A stretch of DNA of 64,000 nt from Pseudomonas nunensis (GCF_024296925.1 NZ_CP101125.1:498501-562500); one strand, 5' to 3'; positions 37,704-47,458 are shown, numbered from the stretch's first letter. Translations and numbers: made by a program. Notes: generated by a model not told the origin, from the letters alone.

Positions 37704-38435
37704 GTGAGCTCAGTCAACAAGTCGATTTTGTTGGTCGATGACGATCAAGAGATACGCGAGTTGCTGGACACCTACCTGACCCGCGCGGGTTTTCAGGTGC
37801 GCACGACGCCGGATGGCGCAGGCTTTCGCCAGGCGATGAACGAGGCGCCGAGCGATTTGGTGATCCTCGATGTGATGCTGCCGGACGAAGACGGTTTCAG
37901 CCTCTGCCGCTGGATCCGCCAACACCCGCGTCAGGCCCAGGTGCCGATTATCATGCTCACCGCCAGCTCCGACGAGGCCGACCGCGTGATTGGCCTGGAA
38001 CTGGGCGCCGACGATTACCTCGGCAAACCCTTCAGCCCCCGCGAATTGCAGGCCCGCATCAAGGCCTTGTTGCGCCGTGCCCAGTTCGGTCAAGAACGTT
38101 CCGGCAGTGAAGTGCTGGCCTTCGATGACTGGCGCCTGGACATGGTCAGCCATCGGCTGTTCCACATTGATGGCGAAGAAGTGATTCTCTCCGGCGCCGA
38201 TTTCGCGCTGCTGAAACTGTTCCTCGATCATCCTCAGGAAATCCTCGACCGCGACACCATCGGCAACGCCACCCGTGGCCGCGATCTGATGCCGCTGGAT
38301 CGCATTGTCGACATGGCCGTCAGCCGTTTGCGCCAGCGCCTGCGCGACACTGAAAAACCTCCGCGACTGATCCGTACCGTGCGCGGCAGTGGTTATCAAT
38401 TGGCCGCTAATGTGGTCGCCAGCAATGGCCACTGA
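37704..38435 (+). CDS. gltR: GltR, OmpR-type response regulator of glucose transport
   Basis: GltR (243 residues) has a receiver domain (about 7-120) with the acidic pair in LLVDDDQEI, the phosphorylated Asp in VILDVMLPDEDG and the Lys in DDYLGKPFSP, followed by a winged-helix DNA-binding domain (about 145-235). The start is GTG with AAGGAT upstream. It overlaps gtrS. In P. putida and P. aeruginosa the homologue controls oprB and gts glucose transport genes, which lie just downstream here. Confidence 0.92.
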   Translation: MSSVNKSILLVDDDQEIRELLDTYLTRAGFQVRTTPDGAGFRQAMNEAPSDLVILDVMLPDEDGFSLCRWIRQHPRQAQVPIIMLTASSDEADRVIGLELGADDYLGKPFSPRELQARIKALLRRAQFGQERSGSEVLAFDDWRLDMVSHRLFHIDGEEVILSGADFALLKLFLDHPQEILDRDTIGNATRGRDLMPLDRIVDMAVSRLRQRLRDTEKPPRLIRTVRGSGYQLAANVVASNGH

Positions 38436-39894
38436 GTTTCTTCGCCGGCTCATTGCCAAGGTGCCGGTGCCGCGCTCGCTACTTGGACGAATGCTGTTGC
38501 TGACGCTGTTGGTGGTGATGTTCGCCCAGGCGCTATCCAGCGTGATCTGGGTCTCGCAACTGCGCGCCACACAACTCGAAGGCCTGGTCACCAGCGCCCG
38601 CAGCCTGGCGCATTCGATGACCGCCAGCGTCAGTTATTTCCGCTCGTTGCCGGTGGCGTTCCGGCCATTGGTGCTCGATCAGTTGCGCAGCATGGGCGGC
38701 ACGCGGTTTGTGGTGACCCTCAATGACAAACCGTTAGGCATGGAAGTGTTGCCGATCACCCCGCGCAAAGCGGCGGTGCTCAAAGCGGTGGACGAAGTGC
38801 TGCGCGAGTCCTTGGGTCACGACACTGATATCTCGGTGACCTTCGTCAGCCCCGAAGACCTGCGGATCTTCAACAGCGGTTTGAAACTCGATGAGTTGCC
38901 GCGTTCCTGGGCGCATTACGCGTTGACCCTGGAACCGGTCAATCCGCCGGTGCTGGTCACGCAAATCCAGATGGCGCCGGGGGAATGGCTGTACATCGCG
39001 TCCTTGTTGCCGGAGCCGTACACCAGTCTTGAAGAGCAAGGCCTGCCGGCGCAGCAAGTGTGGTTTATCGTGCTCACCAGCGGTTTCCTGCTGTTGTTTA
39101 TTGGCTTGCTAGTGCACTGGCAAAGCCGTCCGCTCAAACGCCTGGCCCGGGCGGCGCGGGACATGTCTCTCGGCGCTGAAGTCGAACCAGTGCCCGAGGG
39201 CGGCGGCAGCGAAGTGGTCGAAGTGGGCCGCGCGTTCAACGCAATGCGCGAGCGAATCAGCCGTTATCTGACCGAACGCAGCCAGTTGTTCAGCGCCATC
39301 TCCCACGACTTGCGCACGCCGATCACCCGCTTGCGCCTGCGCGTCGAATTGCTTGAAGACGAAAAACTGCAAGCCAAGTTCGGCCGTGATCTGGATGAGC
39401 TGGAGCTGCTGGTCAAAGGCGCGCTGCAATGCGTGAAAGACACCGACATCCACGAAAACATCGAACCGGTGGACCTCAACCATGTGCTTGATTGCCTGGT
39501 GGAGCCGTACTTGGCGCCCAATGGTAATGGTCGCGTGACCCAACAGGGTCGGGCGTTTGCGGCGTATCCGGGCAAACCCCTGGCGCTCAAACGCTGCATC
39601 GGCAACTTGATCGACAACGCCTTGAAGTACGGACAAAACGCCCATCTGCACATCGATGACGACCAGAGCGCGTTCATCCTGCACGTGGACGATGAAGGCC
39701 CGGGCGTGCCGGAGCAGCGGATGGAGCAAGTGTTCGAACCGCACTTCCGCCTGGCCGGGCAGCAGCAGGGTTATGGGTTGGGCCTGGGCATCGCGCGCAA
39801 CATTGCCCATAGCCATGGCGGTGAAGTGAGTCTGCAGAATTTGCGTGAGGGTGGGTTGCGGGTGACGTTGCAGCTTCCTCGGTCGCTTGATTAA
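38425..39894 (+). CDS. gtrS: GtrS, sensor histidine kinase partner of GltR
   Basis: GtrS (489 residues) has a first membrane helix (about 19-42), a periplasmic sensor region (about 43-210), a second helix (about 214-234), HAMP, the His-box FSAISHDLRTPITRLRLRVE, and an HATPase domain with NLIDNALKYG, DDEGPGVPE and GLGLGIARNIAHSHGG. In P. aeruginosa the sensor binds 2-ketogluconate and 6-phosphogluconate. The ATG lies inside the gltR end (overlap of 11 bases). Confidence 0.92.
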   Translation: MATEFLRRLIAKVPVPRSLLGRMLLLTLLVVMFAQALSSVIWVSQLRATQLEGLVTSARSLAHSMTASVSYFRSLPVAFRPLVLDQLRSMGGTRFVVTLNDKPLGMEVLPITPRKAAVLKAVDEVLRESLGHDTDISVTFVSPEDLRIFNSGLKLDELPRSWAHYALTLEPVNPPVLVTQIQMAPGEWLYIASLLPEPYTSLEEQGLPAQQVWFIVLTSGFLLLFIGLLVHWQSRPLKRLARAARDMSLGAEVEPVPEGGGSEVVEVGRAFNAMRERISRYLTERSQLFSAISHDLRTPITRLRLRVELLEDEKLQAKFGRDLDELELLVKGALQCVKDTDIHENIEPVDLNHVLDCLVEPYLAPNGNGRVTQQGRAFAAYPGKPLALKRCIGNLIDNALKYGQNAHLHIDDDQSAFILHVDDEGPGVPEQRMEQVFEPHFRLAGQQQGYGLGLGIARNIAHSHGGEVSLQNLREGGLRVTLQLPRSLD

Positions 39895-39910
39895 AAACCG
39901 CGTTATCGTT

Positions 39911-39976
39911 CTTCGCGAGCAGGCTCGCTCCCACATTGGAAAGCGGTCACCTGTGGGAGCGAGCCTGCTCGCGAAG
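39911..39976. repeat. REP pair, outward orientation
   Basis: CGAGCAGGCTCGCTCCCAC then GTGGGAGCGAGCCTGCTCG with a short spacer, directly after gtrS. Confidence 0.88.
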
Positions 39977-40010
39977 GCGTCAGACCTTTCAACACATCCT
40001 TCAAGTCTAA

Positions 40011-40072
40011 TGTCACAACCCTGTGACAAACCCCGCCCCCTTCGTTACCTGCCTCACAGCACCCGTTGTTTA
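40011..40072 (+). promoter_or_regulatory. Promoter region of the AGE-family isomerase gene
   Basis: A dyad TGTCACA-ACCC-TGTGACA (40011-40028) is followed after 10 bases by CCTTCGTTACCTGC (40039-40052), then 14 bases, then TGTTTA (40067-40072), a likely -10. GTGACA, CCTTCGTTACCTGC and TGTTTA recur at identical spacings before gtsA. A shared activator, perhaps GltR, is likely. Confidence 0.65.
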
Positions 40073-40109
40073 GACTGCCCCCAGTCATAACAACAAAAAA
40101 AGGTACCCC

Positions 40110-41369
40110 ATGGACACCTTCCAACCGGCCTTCAGCAGTTGGCTGAACGCGCCCGCCCATCAGCAATGGCTCGCCGCCGAAGGCCTGCGCCTGCTGGCGT
40201 TCGCCAAGGCTTCGAAGCTTCCAGAAGGCTTCGGCAATCTCGATGAAAAGGGCCGCCTCCCGGCCAACGCCCGCGCCGAAACCATGAACACCGCGCGCAT
40301 GACCCACAGCTTCGCCATGGCCCACATACAAGGCTTGCCGGGATTTGCCGAACTGGTGGATCACGGTGTCCAGGCCCTCAGCGGCCCATTGCGCGACGCC
40401 GAGCACGCTGGTTGGTTCGCCGTCGCTCAGCATCGCGATGACAACACCGGCAAAGCCGCCTACCTGCACGCGTTCGTCGCCCTCGCCGCGAGTTCCGCAG
40501 TGGCCGCTCAACGCCCCGGCGCACAGTCCTTGCTCGACGAAGCGATCCGCGTCATCGACACGCATTTCTGGAGCGAGGAGGAGGGCGCGATGCGCGAATC
40601 CTTCAATCGCGACTGGAGCGAGGAAGAGGCGTATCGCGGCGCCAACAGCAACATGCACGCCACCGAAGCTTTCCTCGCGCTGGCGGATGTCACCGGCGAC
40701 AACCGCTGGCTGGTTCGCGCGCAACGCATCGTCGAGCGCGTTATCCATGGTCACGCTGCCGCCAACGATTACCTGGTGGTCGAGCATTTCGATCGCGACT
40801 GGCAGCCACTGCGCGAATACAACCACGACAATCCCGCCGACGGGTTCCGTCCTTATGGCACCACCCCAGGCCACGGTTTCGAATGGGCGCGGCTGTTGCT
40901 GCATCTTGAAGCCGCACGGGTGCAGGCCGGGATGCTCACGCCGGGCTGGCTGGCGACCGACGCGCAAAAACTCTTCGATCACAATTGCCGTCACGGCTGG
41001 AATGTCGACGGGCTGCCGGGAATTGTCTACACGCTGGACTGGAATAATCGCGCCGTGGTTCGCCATCGCCTGCACTGGACCCATTGCGAAGCCAGCGCTG
41101 CCGCCAGCGCGCTGCTGAAACGCACCGGCGATGAACAATACGAGACCTGGTACCGACTGTTCTGGGAATTCTGTGACAGTCATTTCATCGACCGCTGCGA
41201 TGGCAGTTGGCACCATGAACTCGATCCGCAAAACCGCCCGAGCGCCGATATCTGGGGTGGCAAACCGGATCTGTATCACGCCTGGCAAGCCGTGCTGATC
41301 CCGCGCCTGCCACTGGCGCCGAGCATGGCGACTGCCTTGGGGCAGTTGTCCCAGAGCGCTCCTGTGTAA
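40110..41369 (+). CDS. AGE-family sugar epimerase/isomerase (likely D-mannose isomerase)
   Basis: The 419-residue protein belongs to the N-acylglucosamine 2-epimerase family, with an (alpha/alpha)6 barrel. Family His/Arg/Glu positions are visible in ARMTHSFAMAH, RGANSNMHATEAFLAL, PGHGFEWARLLLHLE and WTHCEASAA. Relatives from pseudomonads isomerise mannose to fructose; the exact substrate is an inference. It sits between gtrS and gtsA with a promoter motif in common with gtsA, so it probably feeds another hexose into the same pathway. ATG at 40110 follows AAAAAAAGGT. Confidence 0.85.
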   Translation: MDTFQPAFSSWLNAPAHQQWLAAEGLRLLAFAKASKLPEGFGNLDEKGRLPANARAETMNTARMTHSFAMAHIQGLPGFAELVDHGVQALSGPLRDAEHAGWFAVAQHRDDNTGKAAYLHAFVALAASSAVAAQRPGAQSLLDEAIRVIDTHFWSEEEGAMRESFNRDWSEEEAYRGANSNMHATEAFLALADVTGDNRWLVRAQRIVERVIHGHAAANDYLVVEHFDRDWQPLREYNHDNPADGFRPYGTTPGHGFEWARLLLHLEAARVQAGMLTPGWLATDAQKLFDHNCRHGWNVDGLPGIVYTLDWNNRAVVRHRLHWTHCEASAAASALLKRTGDEQYETWYRLFWEFCDSHFIDRCDGSWHHELDPQNRPSADIWGGKPDLYHAWQAVLIPRLPLAPSMATALGQLSQSAPV

Positions 41370-41376
41370 CCATGTG

Positions 41377-41426
41377 GTGACATTCAAGCGTCCCTTCGTT
41401 ACCTGCGAAGGGATAACTCCTGTTTA
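41377..41426 (+). promoter_or_regulatory. gtsA promoter region
   Basis: GTGACA (41377-41382), 10 bases, CCTTCGTTACCTGC (41393-41406), 14 bases, TGTTTA (41421-41426, read on as TGTTTAAAAT). The block order and spacings are those found before the AGE-family gene. The ATG of gtsA follows 61 bases later. Confidence 0.7.
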
Positions 41427-41486
41427 AAATCCCATGCAGCGCAAGCACCAGACTTGCATGCATAACAACAAGAAAGGTAATTCTAG

Positions 41487-42788
41487 ATGAATGCGATTTC
41501 TCGCCTCGCTACTGTCATTTCTCTTGCCTCATTGCTTCCTATCTCTGCATTCCCTCTCAGTGCACTTGCCGCCGATTCCAAAGGTTCGGTAGAAGTCGTT
41601 CACTGGTGGACGTCCGGTGGCGAAAAAGCCGCCGTTGATGTGCTCAAAGCCCAAGTCGAAAAAGACGGTTTCACCTGGAAGGACGGCGCAGTGGCCGGTG
41701 GTGGCGGTGCGACCGCCATGACCGTACTGAAAAGCCGCGCCGTTGCCGGTAACCCGCCAGGGGTCGCGCAGATCAAAGGCCCGGACATCCAGGAATGGGC
41801 GTCAACCGGTCTGCTCGACACCGACGTCTTGAAAGAAGCCGCCAAGTCCGAGAAATGGGACAGCCTGCTCGACAAGAAAGTCTCCGATACCGTGAAGTAC
41901 GAAGGCGACTACGTGGCCGTGCCGGTAAACATTCACCGCGTCAACTGGCTGTGGATCAACCCGGAAGTCTTCAAGAAAGCCGGGATCGAAAAAGCCCCGA
42001 CTACCCTGCAGGAATTCTACGCAGCCGGCGACAAGCTGAAGGCAGCGGGCTTCATCGCCCTTGCCCACGGCGGCCAGCCTTGGCAGGACAGCACCGTGTT
42101 CGAAGCAGTAGTGCTTTCGGTCATGGGCGTCGACGGTTACAAGAAAGCCCTGGTTGACCTGGACAACGCTGCACTGACCGGTCCTGAGATGGTCAAGGCG
42201 CTGACCGAGCTGAAGAAAGTCGCGACCTACATGGACGTCGACGGCAAAGGCCAGGACTGGAACCTGGAAGCGGCCAAGGTCATCAACGGCAAGGCCGGCA
42301 TGCAGATCATGGGTGACTGGGCCAAGAGCGAATGGACCGCAGCCAAGAAAGTCGCGGGCAAGGACTACGAGTGCGTAGCGTTCCCGGGCACCGACAAGGC
42401 CTTCACCTACAACATCGACTCCCTGGCGGTGTTCAAGCAGAAAGACAAAGGCACGGCTGCTGCTCAGCAGGACATTGCCAAGGTCGTTCTGGGTGAGAAC
42501 TTCCAGAAAGTCTTCAGCATCAACAAAGGCTCGATTCCGGTTCGAATCGACATGCTGAACGACATGGGCAAGTACGGTTTCGACTCCTGCGCCCAGACCG
42601 CGGCCAAGGACTTCCTGGCGGACGCCAAGTCCGGCGGCTTGCAGCCGAGCATGGCGCACAACATGGCGACCACGCTGGCGGTACAAGGCGCGTTCTTTGA
42701 TGTGGTGACCAACTTCATCAACGATCCGAAAGCCGACCCGGCCACTGCGGCCAAACAACTCGGTACTGCGATCAAAGCGGCCAAGTAA
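41487..42788 (+). CDS. gtsA: GtsA, glucose/mannose ABC transporter binding protein
   Basis: GtsA (433 residues) is the periplasmic sugar-binding protein of the high-affinity glucose uptake system. It has a signal peptide with cleavage near SALAADS (about residue 29), and the family 1 solute-binding fold starting [20 protein letters not shown]. The WWTSGGE tract and GDWAKSEW are typical of glucose-binding members. It is first in gtsABCD-oprB. A REPIN after its stop may stabilise its mRNA relative to the permease genes. Confidence 0.95.
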   Translation: MNAISRLATVISLASLLPISAFPLSALAADSKGSVEVVHWWTSGGEKAAVDVLKAQVEKDGFTWKDGAVAGGGGATAMTVLKSRAVAGNPPGVAQIKGPDIQEWASTGLLDTDVLKEAAKSEKWDSLLDKKVSDTVKYEGDYVAVPVNIHRVNWLWINPEVFKKAGIEKAPTTLQEFYAAGDKLKAAGFIALAHGGQPWQDSTVFEAVVLSVMGVDGYKKALVDLDNAALTGPEMVKALTELKKVATYMDVDGKGQDWNLEAAKVINGKAGMQIMGDWAKSEWTAAKKVAGKDYECVAFPGTDKAFTYNIDSLAVFKQKDKGTAAAQQDIAKVVLGENFQKVFSINKGSIPVRIDMLNDMGKYGFDSCAQTAAKDFLADAKSGGLQPSMAHNMATTLAVQGAFFDVVTNFINDPKADPATAAKQLGTAIKAAK

Positions 42789-42822
42789 CTGTTAAAGCCG
42801 TAATCCCTTTAGGGGCGGCTTT

Positions 42823-42924
42823 GTGGGAGCCGGGCTTGCCCGCGATGCAGACACCTCGGTTTATCTGATGTACCGAGGTGATGCCTTCGCAGGCAAGCCA
42901 GCTCCCACAGAAGCCCGCTCCCAC
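42823..42924. repeat. REP cluster between gtsA and gtsB
   Basis: A diverged pair (GTGGGAGCCGGGCTTGCCCG and the inverted TGCCTTCGCAGGCAAGC side) is followed by a third partial arm AAGCCCGCTCCCACAC. Its place between a binding-protein gene and the first permease gene is like that of the E. coli malE-malF REP. Confidence 0.88.
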
Positions 42925-42968
42925 ACGGGATGTCACTGTAATTTTTATTCTACGTACGGGATCTTCCC

Positions 42969-43877
42969 ATGAGTTCTGTTGCTGTGTTCAGCAAGGCCTC
43001 GCCGTTCGATGCACTGCAGCGCTGGCTCCCCAAACTGGTGCTGGCGCCCAGCATGTTCATCGTCCTGGTGGGCTTCTATGGCTATATCCTGTGGACGTTT
43101 GTCCTGTCGTTCACCACATCGACTTTCCTGCCAACCTATAAGTGGGCGGGCCTGGCGCAATACGAGCGGTTGTTCGACAACGACCGTTGGTGGGTAGCGA
43201 GCAAGAACCTGGCGGTGTTCGGCGGCATGTTCATCGGCATCACCCTGGTGATCGGTGTGCTGCTGGCAGTGTTCCTCGACCAGCGCATTCGTCGCGAAGG
43301 CTTCATCCGCACCATTTACCTGTACCCGATGGCGCTCTCGATGATCGTGACCGGTACCGCGTGGAAATGGCTGCTCAACCCGGGCATGGGCCTGGACAAA
43401 TTGTTGCGGGACTGGGGCTGGGAAGGCTTTCGCCTGGACTGGCTGATTGACCCGGATCGCGTGGTGTATTGCCTGGTGATCGCCGCTGTCTGGCAAGCCT
43501 CGGGCTTTATTATGGCGATGTTCCTCGCCGGCCTGCGTGGCGTAGATCAGTCGATCATCCGTGCCGCCCAGATCGACGGCGCGAGCATGCCGCGCATCTA
43601 CCTCAAAGTGGTGTTGCCGAGCCTGCGTCCGGTGTTCTTCAGCGCCGTGATGATCCTCGCTCACATTGCGATCAAGAGTTTCGACCTGGTCGCGGCAATG
43701 ACGGCCGGTGGCCCGGGTTATTCCTCCGACCTGCCTGCGATGTTCATGTATTCCTTCACCTTCAGTCGCGGCCAGATGGGCATGGGCTCGGCCAGTGCGA
43801 TTCTGATGCTCGGTGCGATTCTCGCAATCATCGTGCCTTACCTGTACTCCGAGCTGAGGACCAAGCGTCATGACTAG
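42969..43877 (+). CDS. gtsB: GtsB, glucose ABC transporter permease
   Basis: GtsB (302 residues) is one of two inner-membrane permeases of the uptake system, with about six helices (first at about 25-45). The ATPase-contact EAA loop is RAAQIDGASMPRIYLKVVLP (about residues 198-217). Its end overlaps the gtsC start by eight bases. It belongs to the MalF-like permease family. Confidence 0.95.
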   Translation: MSSVAVFSKASPFDALQRWLPKLVLAPSMFIVLVGFYGYILWTFVLSFTTSTFLPTYKWAGLAQYERLFDNDRWWVASKNLAVFGGMFIGITLVIGVLLAVFLDQRIRREGFIRTIYLYPMALSMIVTGTAWKWLLNPGMGLDKLLRDWGWEGFRLDWLIDPDRVVYCLVIAAVWQASGFIMAMFLAGLRGVDQSIIRAAQIDGASMPRIYLKVVLPSLRPVFFSAVMILAHIAIKSFDLVAAMTAGGPGYSSDLPAMFMYSFTFSRGQMGMGSASAILMLGAILAIIVPYLYSELRTKRHD

Positions 43878-44715
43878 TTTCGCTGCCAAACCGGCCATCA
43901 GCCTGAGTCGCATCGCCATCTACGGTGTGCTGATCCTCGCTGTATTCCTCTACCTGATTCCGCTGGTGGTCATGCTGTTGACCAGCTTCAAGACCCCGGA
44001 AGACATCAACTCCGGCAACCTGCTGAGCTGGCCGACCGTGGTCAGCGGCATTGGCTGGGTCAAGGCCTGGGGCACGGTTGACGGGTACTTCTGGAACTCG
44101 ATCAAGATCACCGTTCCGGCGGTGCTGATCTCCACCGCCATCGGTGCGTTGAACGGCTACGTGCTGTCGATGTGGCGCTTCCGTGGCTCGCAGTTGTTCT
44201 TCGGTTTGCTGCTGTTCGGTTGCTTCCTGCCGTTCCAGACCGTGCTGCTGCCAGCCTCGTTCACCCTCGGCAAGATGGGCCTGGCCAGCACCACCACCGG
44301 CCTGGTGTTCGTGCACGTGGTCTACGGCCTGGCGTTCACCACACTGTTTTTCCGTAACTACTACGTCAGCGTTCCCGATGCGCTGGTGAAAGCCGCGCGG
44401 CTCGATGGCGCGGGTTTCTTCACCATCTTCCGGCTGATCATCCTGCCGATGTCCACCCCGATCATCATGGTCTGCCTGATCTGGCAGTTCACTCAGATCT
44501 GGAACGACTTCCTGTTCGGTGTGGTGTTCTCCAGCGGTGATTCGCAACCGATAACCGTGGCGCTGAACAACTTGGTCAACACCAGTACCGGGGCCAAGGA
44601 ATACAACGTTGATATGGCGGCGGCGATGATCGCCGGGCTGCCGACCCTGCTGGTCTATGTGGTCGCAGGCAAGTATTTCGTGCGCGGGCTGACGGCCGGC
44701 GCAGTCAAGGGGTAA
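43870..44715 (+). CDS. gtsC: GtsC, glucose ABC transporter permease
   Basis: GtsC (281 residues) is the MalG-like second permease. Six helices are predicted, the first at about residues 15-37 (IYGVLILAVFLYLIPLVVML), and the EAA loop is KAARLDGAGFFTIFRLIILP (about 176-195). Only two bases separate it from gtsD. The overlap with gtsB indicates coupled translation and an equal ratio of the two permeases. Confidence 0.95.
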   Translation: MTSFAAKPAISLSRIAIYGVLILAVFLYLIPLVVMLLTSFKTPEDINSGNLLSWPTVVSGIGWVKAWGTVDGYFWNSIKITVPAVLISTAIGALNGYVLSMWRFRGSQLFFGLLLFGCFLPFQTVLLPASFTLGKMGLASTTTGLVFVHVVYGLAFTTLFFRNYYVSVPDALVKAARLDGAGFFTIFRLIILPMSTPIIMVCLIWQFTQIWNDFLFGVVFSSGDSQPITVALNNLVNTSTGAKEYNVDMAAAMIAGLPTLLVYVVAGKYFVRGLTAGAVKG

Positions 44716-44717
44716 TC

Positions 44718-45878
44718 ATGGCTACGCTCGAACTTCGTAATGTAAACAAGACCTATGGTCCCGGTCTGCCGGACACCCTGAAGAACATCGAACTGTCGAT
44801 CAAGGACGGTGAGTTCCTGATCCTGGTCGGACCTTCGGGTTGCGGTAAATCGACCCTGATGAACTGCATCGCCGGCCTGGAAACCATCACCGGCGGCGCG
44901 ATCATGATCGGTGATCAGGACGTCAGCGGCATGAGCCCGAAAGACCGTGACATCGCCATGGTGTTCCAGTCCTACGCGCTGTACCCGACCATGAGCGTGC
45001 GCGAGAACATCGCCTTCGGCTTGAAGATCCGCAAAATGCCCGCCGCCGACATCGAAGCGGAAGTCGCGCGGGTGGCCAAGCTGCTGCAGATCGAACATTT
45101 GCTCAATCGCAAACCCGGCCAGCTCTCCGGTGGTCAGCAACAGCGTGTGGCCATGGGCCGTGCCCTGGCGCGGCGGCCGAAGATTTACCTGTTCGACGAA
45201 CCGCTGTCCAACCTCGACGCCAAACTGCGGGTCGAGATGCGCACCGAAATGAAACTGATGCACCAGCGCCTGAAAACCACCACGGTCTACGTGACCCACG
45301 ACCAGATCGAAGCGATGACTCTGGGCGACAAAGTGGCGGTGATGAAGGACGGGATCATCCAGCAGTTCGGCACGCCGAAAGACATCTACAACAACCCGGC
45401 CAACCTGTTCGTGGCGAGCTTCATCGGTTCGCCGCCGATGAACTTCATCCCGCTGCGCTTGCAGCGCAAGGACGGTCGTCTGGTGGCGCTGCTCGACAGC
45501 GGCCAGGCGCGTTGCGAACTGCCGATGGGCATGCAGGACGCCGGTCTGGAAGATCGCGAAGTGATCCTGGGCCTGCGCCCGGAACAGATCGTGCTGGCGA
45601 ACGGCGAGCCGAATGGTTTGCCGACCATCCGCGCCGAAGTCCAGGTCACCGAGCCGACCGGTCCCGACACCCTGGTGTTCGTCAACCTGAATGAAACCAA
45701 GGTCTGCTGCCGTCTGGCGCCGGACGTTGCACCGGGCGTGGGCGAAACCCTGACCCTGCAATTCGATCCGTCGAAAGTGCTGCTGTTCGATGCCAAGACC
45801 GGGGAACGCCTGGGGGTTGCGGGTGTGCCAAAAGCCGAAACGCATAGCGCCAACGTCGCCCAGTTCAAGGGCCGCTGA
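44718..45878 (+). CDS. gtsD: GtsD, glucose ABC transporter ATPase
   Basis: GtsD (386 residues) is the MalK/UgpC-type ATPase. Walker A is GPSGCGKST (about residues 37-45), the signature LSGGQQQRVAMGRAL, and Walker B IYLFDEPLSNLDA; the H-loop is YVTHDQIEAMTL. A C-terminal OB-type domain (from about residue 240) could be used for regulation. It is followed by a REPIN and then oprB. Confidence 0.96.
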   Translation: MATLELRNVNKTYGPGLPDTLKNIELSIKDGEFLILVGPSGCGKSTLMNCIAGLETITGGAIMIGDQDVSGMSPKDRDIAMVFQSYALYPTMSVRENIAFGLKIRKMPAADIEAEVARVAKLLQIEHLLNRKPGQLSGGQQQRVAMGRALARRPKIYLFDEPLSNLDAKLRVEMRTEMKLMHQRLKTTTVYVTHDQIEAMTLGDKVAVMKDGIIQQFGTPKDIYNNPANLFVASFIGSPPMNFIPLRLQRKDGRLVALLDSGQARCELPMGMQDAGLEDREVILGLRPEQIVLANGEPNGLPTIRAEVQVTEPTGPDTLVFVNLNETKVCCRLAPDVAPGVGETLTLQFDPSKVLLFDAKTGERLGVAGVPKAETHSANVAQFKGR

Positions 45879-45887
45879 GAATCAAAT

Positions 45888-45975
45888 GTGGGAGCGGGCT
45901 TGCTCGCGAAAGCGGTGTGTCAGCCAGCATAGATGCTGGATATGCCGGCCTCTTCGCGAGCAAGCCCGCTCCCAC
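45888..45975. repeat. REPIN
   Basis: Inverted GTGGGAGCGGGCTTGCTCG arms between gtsD and oprB on the same strand, a second point at which the transport transcript could be processed. Confidence 0.93.
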
Positions 45976-46070
45976 AGGGGGAAATCCGCGACAGATGGGG
46001 ACATCCGTCGCACGTGATGTAAACCGCGTTAGATAAAAACAGTTAATAACAATAAAACGAGGATGTAGGG

Positions 46071-47420
46071 ATGAAGAAGAAGAACAACGCTCAGCTTATC
46101 TGCCAATTGTCAGCTGTTGCGGCGGCGATGACCCTGGTCGGTAGCGTTCACGCGGCTGACGCGTTCAGCGCCGATTCTCAGTGGATGACCGGTGATTGGG
46201 GTGGCGAGCGGACCAAGCTGATCGAGCAGGGTATCGACATCAAGATGGACTATGTCGGTGAAGTAGGCGGCAACCTCCACGGTGGCTACAACGACGACAA
46301 GACTGCACGTTACGCCGACCAGTTCGGCCTGGGCGTGGCATTGGACCTGCAAAAACTGCTGGGCTGGGATAACACCCAGGCCAAGGTCCAGTTCACCAAC
46401 CGTAACGGTCAGAACATTTCCAATGATCGCGTGGGCGATCCGCGTGCCGGCACGTTGAGTTCTTCGCAAGAAGTCTACGGTCGTGGCCACATGGTTCGTT
46501 TGACCCAGTTGTGGATCAAGCACCAGTTCCTCGACGGCAAACTGGACGTCAAGGCTGGTTACTTCGGCGAAGGCGAAGACTTCAACACCTTCCCGTGCGA
46601 ATTCCAGAACCTGGCGTTCTGCGGTTCACAAGCGGGTAACTGGGCCACCGGTATCTGGTACAACTGGCCAGTCAGCCAGGCTGCACTGCGCGTGAAGTAC
46701 AACATTTCGCCTGAGTTCTACGCGCAAATCGGTGCGTACAACCAGAACCCATCGCAACTGGAACACGGTAACGGCTTCAAGCTCAGCGGCAGCGGCACGG
46801 CGGGCACCGTCATTCCGGTCGAACTGGTCTGGCTGCCTAACCCGAACAACCTGCCGGGCGAATACCGTGTCGGTTACTACAAAAGCACCGCCAAGGCTGA
46901 TGACGTTCTTAAAGACGACAACGGCAATGACGCGGCCACCAGCGGTAACGCCTACCGTAGCCACGACAGCAAACACGGCTATTGGTTTGTGGCACAGCAA
47001 CAACTCACCACTCACAACGGTGACGCGTCCCGCGGTCTGAACGTTGCCGCCAACGCCACGTTCCACGACAAGGACACCAACTTCGTCGACAACTACCAGT
47101 CGCTGATGTTTGTGTACAAAGGCCCGTTCGATGCACGTCCAAAAGATGACATCGGTATTGGTGCCGCCCGCATCCATGTCAACGATGACGTGAAGAAAAA
47201 CGCCGAGCTGATCAACGCTTCCAATGGTGTCAGCGACTACGAAGATCCACTGTTCGCGCCACTGCGCAGCACGGAATACAACTACGAAATCAACTACGGC
47301 TTCCACGTTACCAACTGGCTGACCGTGCGTCCTAACCTGCAATACATCACTCACCCGGGCGGTGTTGATGAAGTCGACAACGCTCTGGTCGCCGGTCTGA
47401 AAATTCAGTCGGTGTTCTAA
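46071..47420 (+). CDS. oprB: OprB, carbohydrate-selective outer-membrane porin
   Basis: OprB (449 residues) lets glucose and some other sugars cross the outer membrane. The signal peptide ends near VHAADAF (about residue 25). The mature part begins with the OprB-family DSQWMTGDWGGERTKLIEQG tract and ends in the aromatic residue of LKIQSVF, as outer-membrane porins do. It follows gtsD with a gap of 192 bases containing a REPIN, and is closed by a strong terminator. SD is AGGATGTAGGG. Confidence 0.96.
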   Translation: MKKKNNAQLICQLSAVAAAMTLVGSVHAADAFSADSQWMTGDWGGERTKLIEQGIDIKMDYVGEVGGNLHGGYNDDKTARYADQFGLGVALDLQKLLGWDNTQAKVQFTNRNGQNISNDRVGDPRAGTLSSSQEVYGRGHMVRLTQLWIKHQFLDGKLDVKAGYFGEGEDFNTFPCEFQNLAFCGSQAGNWATGIWYNWPVSQAALRVKYNISPEFYAQIGAYNQNPSQLEHGNGFKLSGSGTAGTVIPVELVWLPNPNNLPGEYRVGYYKSTAKADDVLKDDNGNDAATSGNAYRSHDSKHGYWFVAQQQLTTHNGDASRGLNVAANATFHDKDTNFVDNYQSLMFVYKGPFDARPKDDIGIGAARIHVNDDVKKNAELINASNGVSDYEDPLFAPLRSTEYNYEINYGFHVTNWLTVRPNLQYITHPGGVDEVDNALVAGLKIQSVF

Positions 47421-47458
47421 CGCTGTTGCGATAAGCTCCTCTCTATGTGCGCATATTT

